Source of the DNA: Pseudomonadota bacterium
GTDB lineage: Bacteria > Pseudomonadota > Alphaproteobacteria > Rhizobiales > Rhizobiaceae
Assembly: GCA_023457435.1 (NCBI GenBank)
Contig: JAEWLS010000030.1
Span: forward strand, 124,001 to 188,000
DNA length: 64,000 bases
Direction: 5' to 3'
A model generated the notes under the pieces. The model saw nothing but the letters and a program-made list of their open reading frames with translations. It had not been told where the DNA came from and ran no database searches. How positions within the stretch are numbered: the stretch's first letter is position 1; every line of letters begins with the position of its first letter. A program made the position numbers and the translations under genes. Shown in pieces: positions 33,818-41,982 of this stretch.

Positions 33818-34969
33818 ATGCGCCTGTCCATACCCGTCTCCGCGATCGTCGGAGCGACTGTCGGCTGCGGCGGTACGCTGGCTCTGATCATCGCCGCCGC
33901 CGACGCGGTCGGGGCAACGCGGGAGCAGACGGCGAGCTGGGTCACGGCCGTCTGCCTGGCGATCGCGCTCGAGACGCTGTGGCTTTCGTGGCGAACGCGA
34001 ATGCCGGTGGTGACGGCGTGGTCGACGCCCGGCCTGGCGCTCATCGCCGCGGCCCCCGGCTACACCATTGCCGATACGGTCGGCGCCTTCATCCTGGCCG
34101 CGGTCATGCTGATGGCCACGGCGCTGGCCCGCCCCGTCATTCAGCTCGTCAACCGGATACCCTCCTCGGTCGCATCGGCCATGCTTGCCGGCATTCTGTT
34201 CACCTTTGCAGCCAATTCGGCGCTGGCCGCCGGCAGCGACCCCTGGCTGGTGCTTCCGCTGGTCGCCCTGTTCTTCGTCATCCGGCTGTTCAGCCCGGCC
34301 CTGTCGGTGCTCGCCGTACTCGCGGGCGGCACCTTCTACGCCTGGGCGCTCGGTCGCGTGCCCGAATTCCCGTCGCTGGAGCTGTCGACGCTCGTTTTGA
34401 CGGCGCCGAACTTCTCCGTCGCCGGCTTCTTCGGCCTGGCGATACCGATCTACCTGGTCACGATGGCATCGCAGAACCTTGCCGGACTGGCAGTCTTAAA
34501 AGCCGCCGGTTACGAGCCACCTGCCGGCCAACTGATAGGAGTGACCGGCATCGGCTCCCTCCTCAGCGCGCCGTTCAATGCCGGCACCACGAACCTTTCG
34601 GCCATGGCCGCGGCCATGTGCACCAGCCCCGATGTGCATCCCGATCTCGCGGAGCGGTGGAAGGTGGGACCCTTCTATACGCTCGCCTACCTGGTGTTCG
34701 CGCTGTTTGGCGCGTCGATGGTGGCGCTGTTCGCGGTGCTGCCGCCGACGCTGATACTCATCGTCGCCGGTCTCGGGCTCATCGGCTCCCTCGCCAACGC
34801 TCTGTCGATCGCCATCGCCGAGCCTGTCCATCGCATGGCGGCGACCGTCACTTTTGCGGTCACGGCGTCGGGGGTAACCGCGCTCGGCATCGGCGCCGCG
34901 TTCTGGGGCCTGGTGGCCGGGCTGGTGGTCCTCGGTCTGGAACGCGCCAAAACGCTGTCGCGCCAATAG
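33818..34969 (+). CDS. BenE-family benzoate/H+ symporter-like transporter
   Basis: The 383-residue protein is very hydrophobic, with about 11-12 membrane helices, and matches the BenE (benzoate:H+ symporter) family: TAWSTPGLALIA early and GVTGIGSLLSAPFNAGTTNLSAM in the middle. BenE imports benzoate in Acinetobacter; most BenE homologues have untested substrates. No benzoate catabolic genes are adjacent, and the gallate-like cluster is 30 kb away, so the substrate is open. It overlaps nothing and begins four bases after the hydrolase. Confidence 0.88.
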   Translation: MRLSIPVSAIVGATVGCGGTLALIIAAADAVGATREQTASWVTAVCLAIALETLWLSWRTRMPVVTAWSTPGLALIAAAPGYTIADTVGAFILAAVMLMATALARPVIQLVNRIPSSVASAMLAGILFTFAANSALAAGSDPWLVLPLVALFFVIRLFSPALSVLAVLAGGTFYAWALGRVPEFPSLELSTLVLTAPNFSVAGFFGLAIPIYLVTMASQNLAGLAVLKAAGYEPPAGQLIGVTGIGSLLSAPFNAGTTNLSAMAAAMCTSPDVHPDLAERWKVGPFYTLAYLVFALFGASMVALFAVLPPTLILIVAGLGLIGSLANALSIAIAEPVHRMAATVTFAVTASGVTALGIGAAFWGLVAGLVVLGLERAKTLSRQ

Positions 34970-35061
34970 CTTGTACGGCTTTACATTAATTTACGCGGCC
35001 GGACATTGAATCGGTTCGGGTGGTTTCCCATTTCGAATTCATGCAGCCATAGGGGCTGCCA

Positions 35062-35535
35062 ATGGACGACAAGGAACCGGCCACTATGACCACTTCCGCT
35101 TTGATCCGTCCCGCCTGGACGCCAGCGACCATCGCATTGATGGTGATCGGCTTCATGGTTTTCTGGCCGCTCGGCCTCGCCATGCTTGCCTACATCATCT
35201 GGGGTGATCGGCTCGAGGGCTTCAAGCGCGAGGCCAACCGCGCAACCGACCGCATGTGGGCATCGTGCCGCGGCGGCTCGCATCGCGGCTACGCACGCAC
35301 CGGCAACGTCGCCTTCGACGACTGGCGCGAGAAGGAACTCGAGCGCCTCGCCGAAGAGCGTCGCAAGCTCGAGGAGATGCGCGAGGAATTCGACAGCTAC
35401 GCGCGTGAGCTGCGTCGCGCCAAGGACCAGGCGGAGTTCGACCGCTTCATGGCCGACCGCAACAAGGGCACGGCACCGACCGCTCCTGGCGCCGAAAAGC
35501 CCGCCCGCAAGGGCAAGGGTCTCCTCGACGACTGA
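35062..35535 (+). CDS. DUF2852 domain protein
   Basis: The 157-residue protein has one membrane helix (about 20-50, PATIALMVIGFMVFWPLGLAM), then the conserved GNVAFDDWREKELERL and a long helical, probably coiled-coil C terminus rich in Glu/Arg, ending in a basic tail GKGKGLLDD-like. This is the DUF2852 family found in rhizobia; function unknown. The ATG at 35062 has GGGG upstream; an in-frame ATG at 35086 is possible. An intrinsic terminator follows directly. Confidence 0.85.
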   Translation: MDDKEPATMTTSALIRPAWTPATIALMVIGFMVFWPLGLAMLAYIIWGDRLEGFKREANRATDRMWASCRGGSHRGYARTGNVAFDDWREKELERLAEERRKLEEMREEFDSYARELRRAKDQAEFDRFMADRNKGTAPTAPGAEKPARKGKGLLDD

Positions 35536-35559
35536 CCTTGTGCGAAGCTCGAATTTATC

Positions 35560-35582
35560 GCGGCGCCCTCGGGCGCCGCTTT
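35560..35582 (+). terminator. intrinsic terminator after the DUF2852 gene
   Basis: GCGGCGCCC and GGGCGCCGC form a near-perfect stem with a very short loop, followed by TTTCGTTTG. It lies 25 bases after the DUF2852 stop on the same strand. Confidence 0.75.
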
Positions 35583-35627
35583 CGTTTGTAAACGCCTGTC
35601 CGGCTCGAATCGGCTAGCATCGGCTCC

Positions 35628-36383
35628 ATGGTCTTCGCCCTGCTGAAACGCACCATCGCACCGCCGGCGGCGCCCGTCCTGCGCGAGCACGAGGTGGCGG
35701 GCCGCAGGCTTGCGCTGCGCATCGTCGAGAGCGACCGGGCCCGCAGGCTCACCTTGCGCATCGACGCCGGGGGCCAGGGGTTGCGCGTCACGCGGCCCTC
35801 GGGTGTCTCGCTGCGCGAGGTGGAGCGGTTTCTGTCGCGCCACGAAGAGTGGCTCGAACAGCGGCTCGCGAAAGTGCCGGAGCATCCGATCGTACGGCCG
35901 GGCATCAAGATTCCCCTGCGAGGCACCCCGCATCTCATCGTCCACGAACCCGCCGTGCGGGGCACGGTCGTGGTCGGCGTCGTCGACGGCGTGCCTGCGT
36001 TGGTCGTTCACGGCGACCGCCGCCACCTGCCGCGTCGCCTGGCCGATTTCCTCAAGCGCGAAGCCAGGAAGGACATAGAGCAGCTGGTGGCAAAGCATAC
36101 GGCAGCGGTCGGCAGGCGCGCCAAGGCGGTACGCTACAAGGATACGTCGAGCCGTTGGGGCTCCTGCACGGCAGACGGCACGCTGTCCTTCTCGTGGAGG
36201 ATCATGATGGCGCCGCGAACGGTCATCGACTATCTCGTTGCCCACGAGGTCGCGCATCTGAAAGAGATGAACCACGGCCCCAAATTCTGGAAGCTCTGCG
36301 CCGAACTCTGCCCGCGCAGCGACGAAGCGAAGGCGTGGCTGAAGAAGAACGGGACGGCCCTGCAGGCGATCGGGTTCGAGTAG
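35628..36383 (+). CDS. YgjP/SprT-like zinc metalloprotease (M48-type, DUF45)
   Basis: The 251-residue protein carries HEVAH at 206-210 plus a third ligand His216 in MNHGPKFW, the zinc site of the YgjP/WSS1-SprT group. RYKDTSSRWGSCTADGTLSFSW (in parts) precedes it, as in the family. No signal peptide is present, so it should act in the cytoplasm. Substrates are unknown; eukaryotic relatives clear DNA-protein crosslinks. It precedes trpF by 43 bases on the same strand. Confidence 0.87.
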   Translation: MVFALLKRTIAPPAAPVLREHEVAGRRLALRIVESDRARRLTLRIDAGGQGLRVTRPSGVSLREVERFLSRHEEWLEQRLAKVPEHPIVRPGIKIPLRGTPHLIVHEPAVRGTVVVGVVDGVPALVVHGDRRHLPRRLADFLKREARKDIEQLVAKHTAAVGRRAKAVRYKDTSSRWGSCTADGTLSFSWRIMMAPRTVIDYLVAHEVAHLKEMNHGPKFWKLCAELCPRSDEAKAWLKKNGTALQAIGFE

Positions 36384-36426
36384 GATTTCTCGACTCGCCT
36401 TCCCGATCGTGCGAAACCGCGCCTCG

Positions 36427-37074
36427 ATGCCCATTGAGATCAAGATCTGCGGCCTGAAGACGCCCGAAGCGGTCGGTGCCGCGCTGGACGGCGGGGCATC
36501 GCATGTCGGCTTCATCTTCTTCCCGAAAAGCCCGCGCAATGTCTCTCCGGCGGACGCGGGCCGGTTGCGCGAGGCAGCCCGCGGGCGGGCAAGGGCCGTA
36601 GCCGTCACCGTCGACGCCGACGACGCTGCGCTCGACGCTATCGTCGCCGCGATGGCGCCCGACATGCTGCAGCTTCACGGTACGGAAACGCCGGAACGGC
36701 TCGCTGGCGTGAAAGCCCGCTATGGCCTGCCGGTGATCAAGGCGCTGCCGGTGTCGCACGCCGACGACCTCAGAGCCTTGAGCTCCTTTGAGGGTGTCGC
36801 GGACAGCTTTCTGTTCGACGCCAAGCCGCCGAAGGGCTCCGAATTGCCCGGCGGCAACGGCGTGTCTTTCGACTGGAAGATCCTGCGCGCTTTGCCGCGC
36901 GGCACTGCCTACCTGCTGTCGGGCGGCCTGAACGCCGGCAACGTCGCCGAGGCGCTGCGCCAGGCCGATCCACCCGGAATCGACGTTTCGTCCGGCGTCG
37001 AAAGCGCCCCCGGCGTCAAGGACGCCGCCTTGATCCGCTCCTTCTTTGCGGCCGTAGACGCGGCACGCCGCTGA
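36427..37074 (+). CDS. trpF: phosphoribosylanthranilate isomerase
   Basis: The 215-residue TIM-barrel enzyme begins MPIEIKICGLKTPEA, with the catalytic Cys in KICGLK, and has the phosphate-binding LLSGGLNAGNVAEAL and DVSSGVESAPGVKD. It converts phosphoribosylanthranilate to CdRP in tryptophan synthesis. The ATG at 36427 is preferred over a GTG at 36409. It precedes trpB by 77 bases. Confidence 0.96.
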   Translation: MPIEIKICGLKTPEAVGAALDGGASHVGFIFFPKSPRNVSPADAGRLREAARGRARAVAVTVDADDAALDAIVAAMAPDMLQLHGTETPERLAGVKARYGLPVIKALPVSHADDLRALSSFEGVADSFLFDAKPPKGSELPGGNGVSFDWKILRALPRGTAYLLSGGLNAGNVAEALRQADPPGIDVSSGVESAPGVKDAALIRSFFAAVDAARR

Positions 37075-37151
37075 AGCGAATCGATTTTGCTTTTTCTGGC
37101 TGGTAAGGCATAAGCCCGCGCGACGGCGCGCGCGCCACCGACGGAAACTTC

Positions 37152-38372
37152 ATGAACAAGCCGACCCTTCCCAATTCCTTCCGCACCGGTCCAGACGAGC
37201 AGGGCATGTTCGGGGTTTTCGGCGGCCGCTTCGTAGCCGAAACCCTGATGCCGCTCATCCTCGAACTCGAGCGGGAATGGCACGAGGCTAAGGGCGATCC
37301 GGCATTCAAGGCCGAGCTGCAGCAACTGTCGACCTACTACGCCGGCCGGCCGTCGAAGCTCTATTTCGCCGAGGGGCTGACGCGCCATCTGGGTGGCGCC
37401 AGGATCTTCCTGAAGCGCGAGGACCTGAACCACACCGGTTCGCATAAGATCAACAACTGCCTGGGCCAGATCCTTCTCGCCAAGCGCATGGGCAAGAAAC
37501 GCATCATCGCCGAGACGGGTGCGGGCCAGCACGGCGTCGCCTCGGCCACGGTTTCGGCCCGCTTCGGCTATCCCTGCGTGGTCTACATGGGCGCCACCGA
37601 CGTCGAGCGTCAAAAGCCCAATGTCTTCCGGATGAAGCTCCTCGGCGCCGAGGTGCGGCCGGTAACCTCCGGCCACGGCACGCTGAAGGACGCGATGAAC
37701 GAGGCGCTGCGCGACTGGGTGACCAATGTCGAGGACACCTACTACCTGATCGGCACGGCGGCCGGTCCGCACCCCTACCCGGAGCTCGTGCGCGAATTCC
37801 AGTCGGTGATCGGCAACGAAGCCCGTGCGCAGATACTCGAGCAGGAGGGCCGTCTTCCGGACATGGTTATCGCGGCGGTCGGCGGCGGCTCCAACGCCAT
37901 CGGCATATTCCACCCCTTCCTCGACGACCATGACGTCAGGATCGTCGGCGTGGAAGCCGGCGGCCGTGGCCTCGAAGGCGTCGAGCACTGCGCCTCGATG
38001 AGCGCCGGAAAGCCCGGCGTGCTGCACGGCAACCGCACCTACCTGCTGCAGAATGCGGACGGCCAGATCCTCGACGGTCATTCGATCTCTGCGGGACTGG
38101 ATTACCCCGGCGTCGGCCCCGAGCACTCGTGGCTGCGCGACAGCGGCCGCGTCGAATATGTGCCGATCCTCGACGACGAGGCTCTCGACGCCTTCCAGCT
38201 GACGACGAAGGTGGAAGGCATCATCCCGGCGCTGGAATCTGCGCACGCAATCGCGGAAGCCGTGAAGCGTGCCCCAAAAATGGGCAGGGACGAGATCGTC
38301 ATCGTCAATCTCTCCGGCCGCGGCGACAAGGACGTGCACACCGTCGCCAAGATGATGGGCATGGAGATCTGA
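37152..38372 (+). CDS. trpB: tryptophan synthase beta chain
   Basis: The 406-residue PLP enzyme has the cofactor Lys in HTGSHKINNCLGQ, the GAGQHGVA motif and the phosphate-binding GGGSNAIG. It condenses indole and serine to tryptophan, with indole channelled from TrpA. Family length and start (MNKPTLPNSFRTGPDEQGMF in parts) are normal. trpA starts one base after its stop. Confidence 0.98.
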   Translation: MNKPTLPNSFRTGPDEQGMFGVFGGRFVAETLMPLILELEREWHEAKGDPAFKAELQQLSTYYAGRPSKLYFAEGLTRHLGGARIFLKREDLNHTGSHKINNCLGQILLAKRMGKKRIIAETGAGQHGVASATVSARFGYPCVVYMGATDVERQKPNVFRMKLLGAEVRPVTSGHGTLKDAMNEALRDWVTNVEDTYYLIGTAAGPHPYPELVREFQSVIGNEARAQILEQEGRLPDMVIAAVGGGSNAIGIFHPFLDDHDVRIVGVEAGGRGLEGVEHCASMSAGKPGVLHGNRTYLLQNADGQILDGHSISAGLDYPGVGPEHSWLRDSGRVEYVPILDDEALDAFQLTTKVEGIIPALESAHAIAEAVKRAPKMGRDEIVIVNLSGRGDKDVHTVAKMMGMEI

Positions 38373-38373
38373 C

Positions 38374-39213
38374 GTGACCGAGACCCGCATCGATCGCCGC
38401 ATGGCCGAACTGAAGGCCGAGGGGCGCCCGGCGCTCGTCACATATTTCATGGGCGGCGACCCGGACTACGAGACCTCGCTGCGCATCATGAAGGCTCTGC
38501 CGAAGGCTGGAGCCGACGTCATCGAGCTCGGCATGCCGTTCTCCGATCCGATGGCGGACGGACCGGCGATCCAGGCCGCCGGCCTGCGCGCGCTCAAAGC
38601 CGGCCAGACGCTGGTCGGGACGCTGCAGCTCGCCGCGGACTTCCGCGCCGGCGACGACAGCACCCCGATCATCATGATGGGCTACTACAACCCGATCTAC
38701 ATCTACGGCGTGGAGCGATTTCTCGCCGATGCCAAGGCATCAGGCATAGACGGGCTGATCGTCGTCGACCTGCCGCCGGAAATGGACGACGAACTTTGCC
38801 TCCCCGCAGTGAGGGCAGGTATCAATTTCATCCGGCTGGCGACGCCGACCACCGACGATCGCCGTCTGCCCAAGGTGCTCGAGAACACGTCGGGTTTCGT
38901 CTATTACGTCTCGATGACGGGCATCACCGGTTCCGCCCTGCCGGATACCAGTAAGGTCGCCGCCGCGGTCGCGCGCATCAAGGGGCACACAAATCTACCG
39001 GTCTGCGTGGGGTTTGGGGTCAAAACCGCCGAGCAGGCTCGCGCCATAGGCCGCTCGGCCGACGGCGTCGTGGTCGGTACGGCGATCGTCAACGCGGTGG
39101 CGAGCGTGATCGCGCCGGACGGCAGCCAGACCGCCGATCCGGCTGAAGCAGTGGCGACGCTGGTCAGCGAGCTCGCGCGCGGCGTCCAGGCGGCGCGCCT
39201 TGCTGCGGCCTGA
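38374..39213 (+). CDS. trpA: tryptophan synthase alpha chain (GTG start)
   Basis: The 279-residue TIM-barrel enzyme begins with GTG (TETRIDRRMAELKAEG follows) and has the catalytic Glu in VIELGMPFSDPMADGP and Asp in LIVVDLPPE. It splits indole-3-glycerol phosphate. It begins one base after trpB, so translation is coupled. A C-terminal helix extends the usual length slightly. accD follows by 38 bases. Confidence 0.97.
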   Translation: MTETRIDRRMAELKAEGRPALVTYFMGGDPDYETSLRIMKALPKAGADVIELGMPFSDPMADGPAIQAAGLRALKAGQTLVGTLQLAADFRAGDDSTPIIMMGYYNPIYIYGVERFLADAKASGIDGLIVVDLPPEMDDELCLPAVRAGINFIRLATPTTDDRRLPKVLENTSGFVYYVSMTGITGSALPDTSKVAAAVARIKGHTNLPVCVGFGVKTAEQARAIGRSADGVVVGTAIVNAVASVIAPDGSQTADPAEAVATLVSELARGVQAARLAAA

Positions 39214-39251
39214 GTGCTGACCCACATAGTCGGGATCGAGGAGAGGCGTCC

Positions 39252-40175
39252 ATGAACTGGATCACCAACTATGTCCGCCCGCGCATCAATTCGATGCTCG
39301 GCCGCCGCGACATGCCGGAGAACCTGTGGATCAAGGATCCCGAGACCGGGGAAATGGTGTTCCACAAGGATCTGGAACAGAACCAGTACGTGATCCCGGC
39401 ATCGGGCTATCACATGCGCATCAACGCGCGTGAAAGGCTTTCTCATTTCTTCGATGAAGGCGCTTACGAGGCCATCGAGACGCCCAAGGTCGCCGTCGAC
39501 CCGCTGCGCTTCCGCGACGAGAAGCGCTATATCGACCGCCTGCGCGAAGCCAAGGCCAAGACAGGCATGGAGGACGCCGTCCTCGCAGCCAAGGGTCAGA
39601 TCGAAGGCCTCGGCATCGTCGCCGCCGTCCAGGATTTCTCGTTCATCGGCGGCTCTCTCGGCATGGCCGCGGGCGAGATCATCATCCGCGCCTTCGAGAC
39701 GGCGCTGGAGACCCGCCGCCCGATGGTGCTCTTTGCAGCGTCCGGCGGTGCCCGCATGCAGGAAGGCATTTTCTCGCTGATGCAGCTGCCGCGTACGACT
39801 GTGGGCGTCGACCGGCTGAAGGAAGCCGGCTTGCCCTATATCGTGGTTCTGACGAACCCGACGACCGGTGGCGTCACGGCCTCCTACGCCATGCTGGGCG
39901 ACGTCCACATTGCCGAGCCGGGCGCGCTGATCGGCTTCGCCGGGCCGCGCGTGATCGAGCAGACAATTCGCGAGAAGCTTCCGGAAGGCTTCCAGCGCGC
40001 CGAATATCTGATGAAGCACGGCATGGTCGACATGGTCGTCTCCCGGCTCGAGATGAAGGCAACCGTCGCCCGCCTCCTGCGGCTCCTCCTCAAGCAGCCC
40101 GCACCCGCGCCGATCGCCCTCCCGGCGCCGGATGCCGGGGCCACGGGAACTCCAGCTGCAGTCGCGGCTGCCTGA
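39252..40175 (+). CDS. accD: acetyl-CoA carboxylase carboxyltransferase beta subunit (zinc ribbon lost)
   Basis: The 307-residue crotonase-fold subunit carries SGGARMQEGIFSLMQLPRT and the CoA/biotin site TNPTTGGVTASYAMLGD, GFAGPRVIEQT. With AccA it transfers carboxyl from biotin to acetyl-CoA in fatty acid synthesis. In E. coli the N terminus has a four-Cys zinc ribbon; here the corresponding part (ENLWIKDPETGEMVFHKDLE) has no Cys, so the zinc site is absent. It sits between trpA and folC as in other rhizobia. The C-terminal tail is Ala/Pro-rich. Confidence 0.96.
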   Translation: MNWITNYVRPRINSMLGRRDMPENLWIKDPETGEMVFHKDLEQNQYVIPASGYHMRINARERLSHFFDEGAYEAIETPKVAVDPLRFRDEKRYIDRLREAKAKTGMEDAVLAAKGQIEGLGIVAAVQDFSFIGGSLGMAAGEIIIRAFETALETRRPMVLFAASGGARMQEGIFSLMQLPRTTVGVDRLKEAGLPYIVVLTNPTTGGVTASYAMLGDVHIAEPGALIGFAGPRVIEQTIREKLPEGFQRAEYLMKHGMVDMVVSRLEMKATVARLLRLLLKQPAPAPIALPAPDAGATGTPAAVAAA

Positions 40176-40183
40176 ACCAAGCC

Positions 40184-41515
40184 ATGAACGTGCTCACTGC
40201 AGACCAGGAAATCGAGCGGCTCCTGTCGCTCCATCCCAAAGGCTTCGACCTTTCGCTCGACCGGATCCGCCGGCTTCTCGCGCGGCTCAAGAATCCACAA
40301 GACGATCTTCCTCCGGTCATCCACATCGCCGGCACCAACGGCAAGGGATCGACTGCCGCCTTCTCGCGCGCCCTGCTCGAGGCGGCCGGCAAGACCTGCC
40401 ACGTCCACACTTCGCCGCACCTGGTGAACTGGCATGAGCGCTATCGCATCGGTGCCCCCGGCGGCGGCGGGCTGGTCTCCGATGCCATGCTTGCCGAAGC
40501 CGTGCATCGCGTTGCCGAGGTGAACGCCGGCCAGACCATCACGGTTTTCGAAATCCTCACCGCCGTCGCCTTCATCCTGTTCTCCGAGAATCCCGCTGAC
40601 GCCGCGGTCGTCGAGGTTGGGCTCGGCGGTCGTTTCGATGCGACGAACGTCATACAGCGTCCGGCGGTCTCGGTGATCATGCCGATATCGATGGATCACG
40701 AGGCGTATCTCGGCGATCGCGTCGAGCTTATCGCGGCAGAAAAGGCCGGCATCATCAAGCCCGGCGTCCCCGTCATCATCGGGGCGCAGGAGTTCGACGC
40801 CGCGCGTGAGGTGCTGGTCGAGACCGCGGAGCGGCTCGGCGCCCCGATGCTCGTCTACGGACAGGACTTTCTCGCCTACGAGGAGAACGGCCGGCTCATC
40901 TACCAGGACGAGGCAGGCCTGCTCGACGTGACGCTGCCACGCCTCATCGGGCGCCATCAGTTTGCCAATGCCGCCGCGGCCATCGCCGCCGTCCGGGCGG
41001 GGGGTTTCGAAATTGGTCACGCCGCGGTGGACAGAGCCATGAGCAGCGTGGAATGGCCGGGACGCATGCAGCGTCTGCCGCTCGGCCGCCTCCAGGAACT
41101 CGCCCCGAAAGGCTCCGAAATCTGGATCGACGGCGGGCATAACCCCGGCGCCAGCGTGGTCATCGCCGAGGCGCTGGCCGAGCAGGAGGAGCGCAGCCCG
41201 CGTCCCTTGTTCCTCATCGCCGGCATGATCTCGACGAAGGACCAGACCGGCTTCTTCCGCAATTTCGAAGGCATGGCGCGCCACGTGTTCACCGTGCCGG
41301 TCAACCACAGCTCGGCCGGCGTCGCGCCTGCGGAACTCGCCGTGCGCGCTGAAACTGCGGGGCTGTCGGCCGAGCCGGTGGCGTCCGTTCGAAATGCGCT
41401 CATGCTGCTGCGCGACACCTGGAGCGATAGCGAAGCGGCGCCGCGCATTCTGATCTGCGGCTCGCTCTATCTCATGGGCGAAGTTCTCGACGAGAACGGC
41501 ACCCCGCCGCGATAA
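40184..41515 (+). CDS. folC: bifunctional folylpolyglutamate synthase/dihydrofolate synthase
   Basis: The 443-residue Mur-ligase-fold enzyme has the P-loop HIAGTNGKGSTAA, the STSPHLVNWHERYRI-like folate site and the GHNPGAS end motif. It adds glutamate to dihydropteroate and then to folates. It starts eight bases after accD, so both are probably on the trp-acc transcript. No terminator with a T-run lies downstream on this strand; the hairpin that follows faces trxA. Confidence 0.96.
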   Translation: MNVLTADQEIERLLSLHPKGFDLSLDRIRRLLARLKNPQDDLPPVIHIAGTNGKGSTAAFSRALLEAAGKTCHVHTSPHLVNWHERYRIGAPGGGGLVSDAMLAEAVHRVAEVNAGQTITVFEILTAVAFILFSENPADAAVVEVGLGGRFDATNVIQRPAVSVIMPISMDHEAYLGDRVELIAAEKAGIIKPGVPVIIGAQEFDAAREVLVETAERLGAPMLVYGQDFLAYEENGRLIYQDEAGLLDVTLPRLIGRHQFANAAAAIAAVRAGGFEIGHAAVDRAMSSVEWPGRMQRLPLGRLQELAPKGSEIWIDGGHNPGASVVIAEALAEQEERSPRPLFLIAGMISTKDQTGFFRNFEGMARHVFTVPVNHSSAGVAPAELAVRAETAGLSAEPVASVRNALMLLRDTWSDSEAAPRILICGSLYLMGEVLDENGTPPR

Positions 41516-41521
41516 GCGCAT

Positions 41522-41554
41522 AAAAAAGGCGCGCCGGCAGTGCCGACGCGCCTC
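41522..41554 (-). terminator. intrinsic terminator after trxA
   Basis: On the minus strand AGGCGCG pairs with CGCGCCT, with an inner CGGCA/TGCCG extension and a single mismatch, followed by TTTTTT. It ends the addB-addA-trxA direction and lies 19 bases past trxA. Confidence 0.85.
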
Positions 41555-41572
41555 AACTGGCTGCCTGCGGGC

Positions 41573-41896
41573 TCAGGCCGCGGCGTTGTTGATCCACGCC
41601 GAAAGCGCCGTCTTCGGGGCTGCGCCGACCTTCATGTCGGCGACCTGGCCACCCTTGAAGATCATCAGCGTCGGGATCGACCGCACGCCGAACTGCGCCG
41701 CGAGTTCCGGATTCTCGTCGATATTGAGCTTGGCGATCTTCACCTTGCCCGCCATCTCCTTCGAGATCTCCTCAAGCGCCGGGGCGATCATCTTGCACGG
41801 CCCGCACCATTCCGCCCAGAAGTCCACGACCACGGGCTCGGAAGCCTCCAGTACGTCCTTCTTGAAGCTGTTGTTGTCGGTCTTGACGGTGGCCAT
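41573..41896 (-). CDS. trxA: thioredoxin
   Basis: The 107-residue thioredoxin has the active site FWAEWCGPCKMI with Cys31 and Cys34, and the cis-Pro motif RSIPTLMIF. It reduces protein disulfides and is recycled by thioredoxin reductase. The ATG at 41896 is the family start; longer readings run into the addA end. It lies downstream of addA with an 86-base gap and has its own terminator. Confidence 0.97.
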   Translation of the reverse strand: MATVKTDNNSFKKDVLEASEPVVVDFWAEWCGPCKMIAPALEEISKEMAGKVKIAKLNIDENPELAAQFGVRSIPTLMIFKGGQVADMKVGAAPKTALSAWINNAAA

Positions 41897-41982
41897 CGTC
41901 GGCTCCTGCATATGTTGTAGGTGATTGCGAGTTCCGGCGAAGATGTGGTGTTTTCGGCACCCGCGGTCAAGCTTCGACCGTG

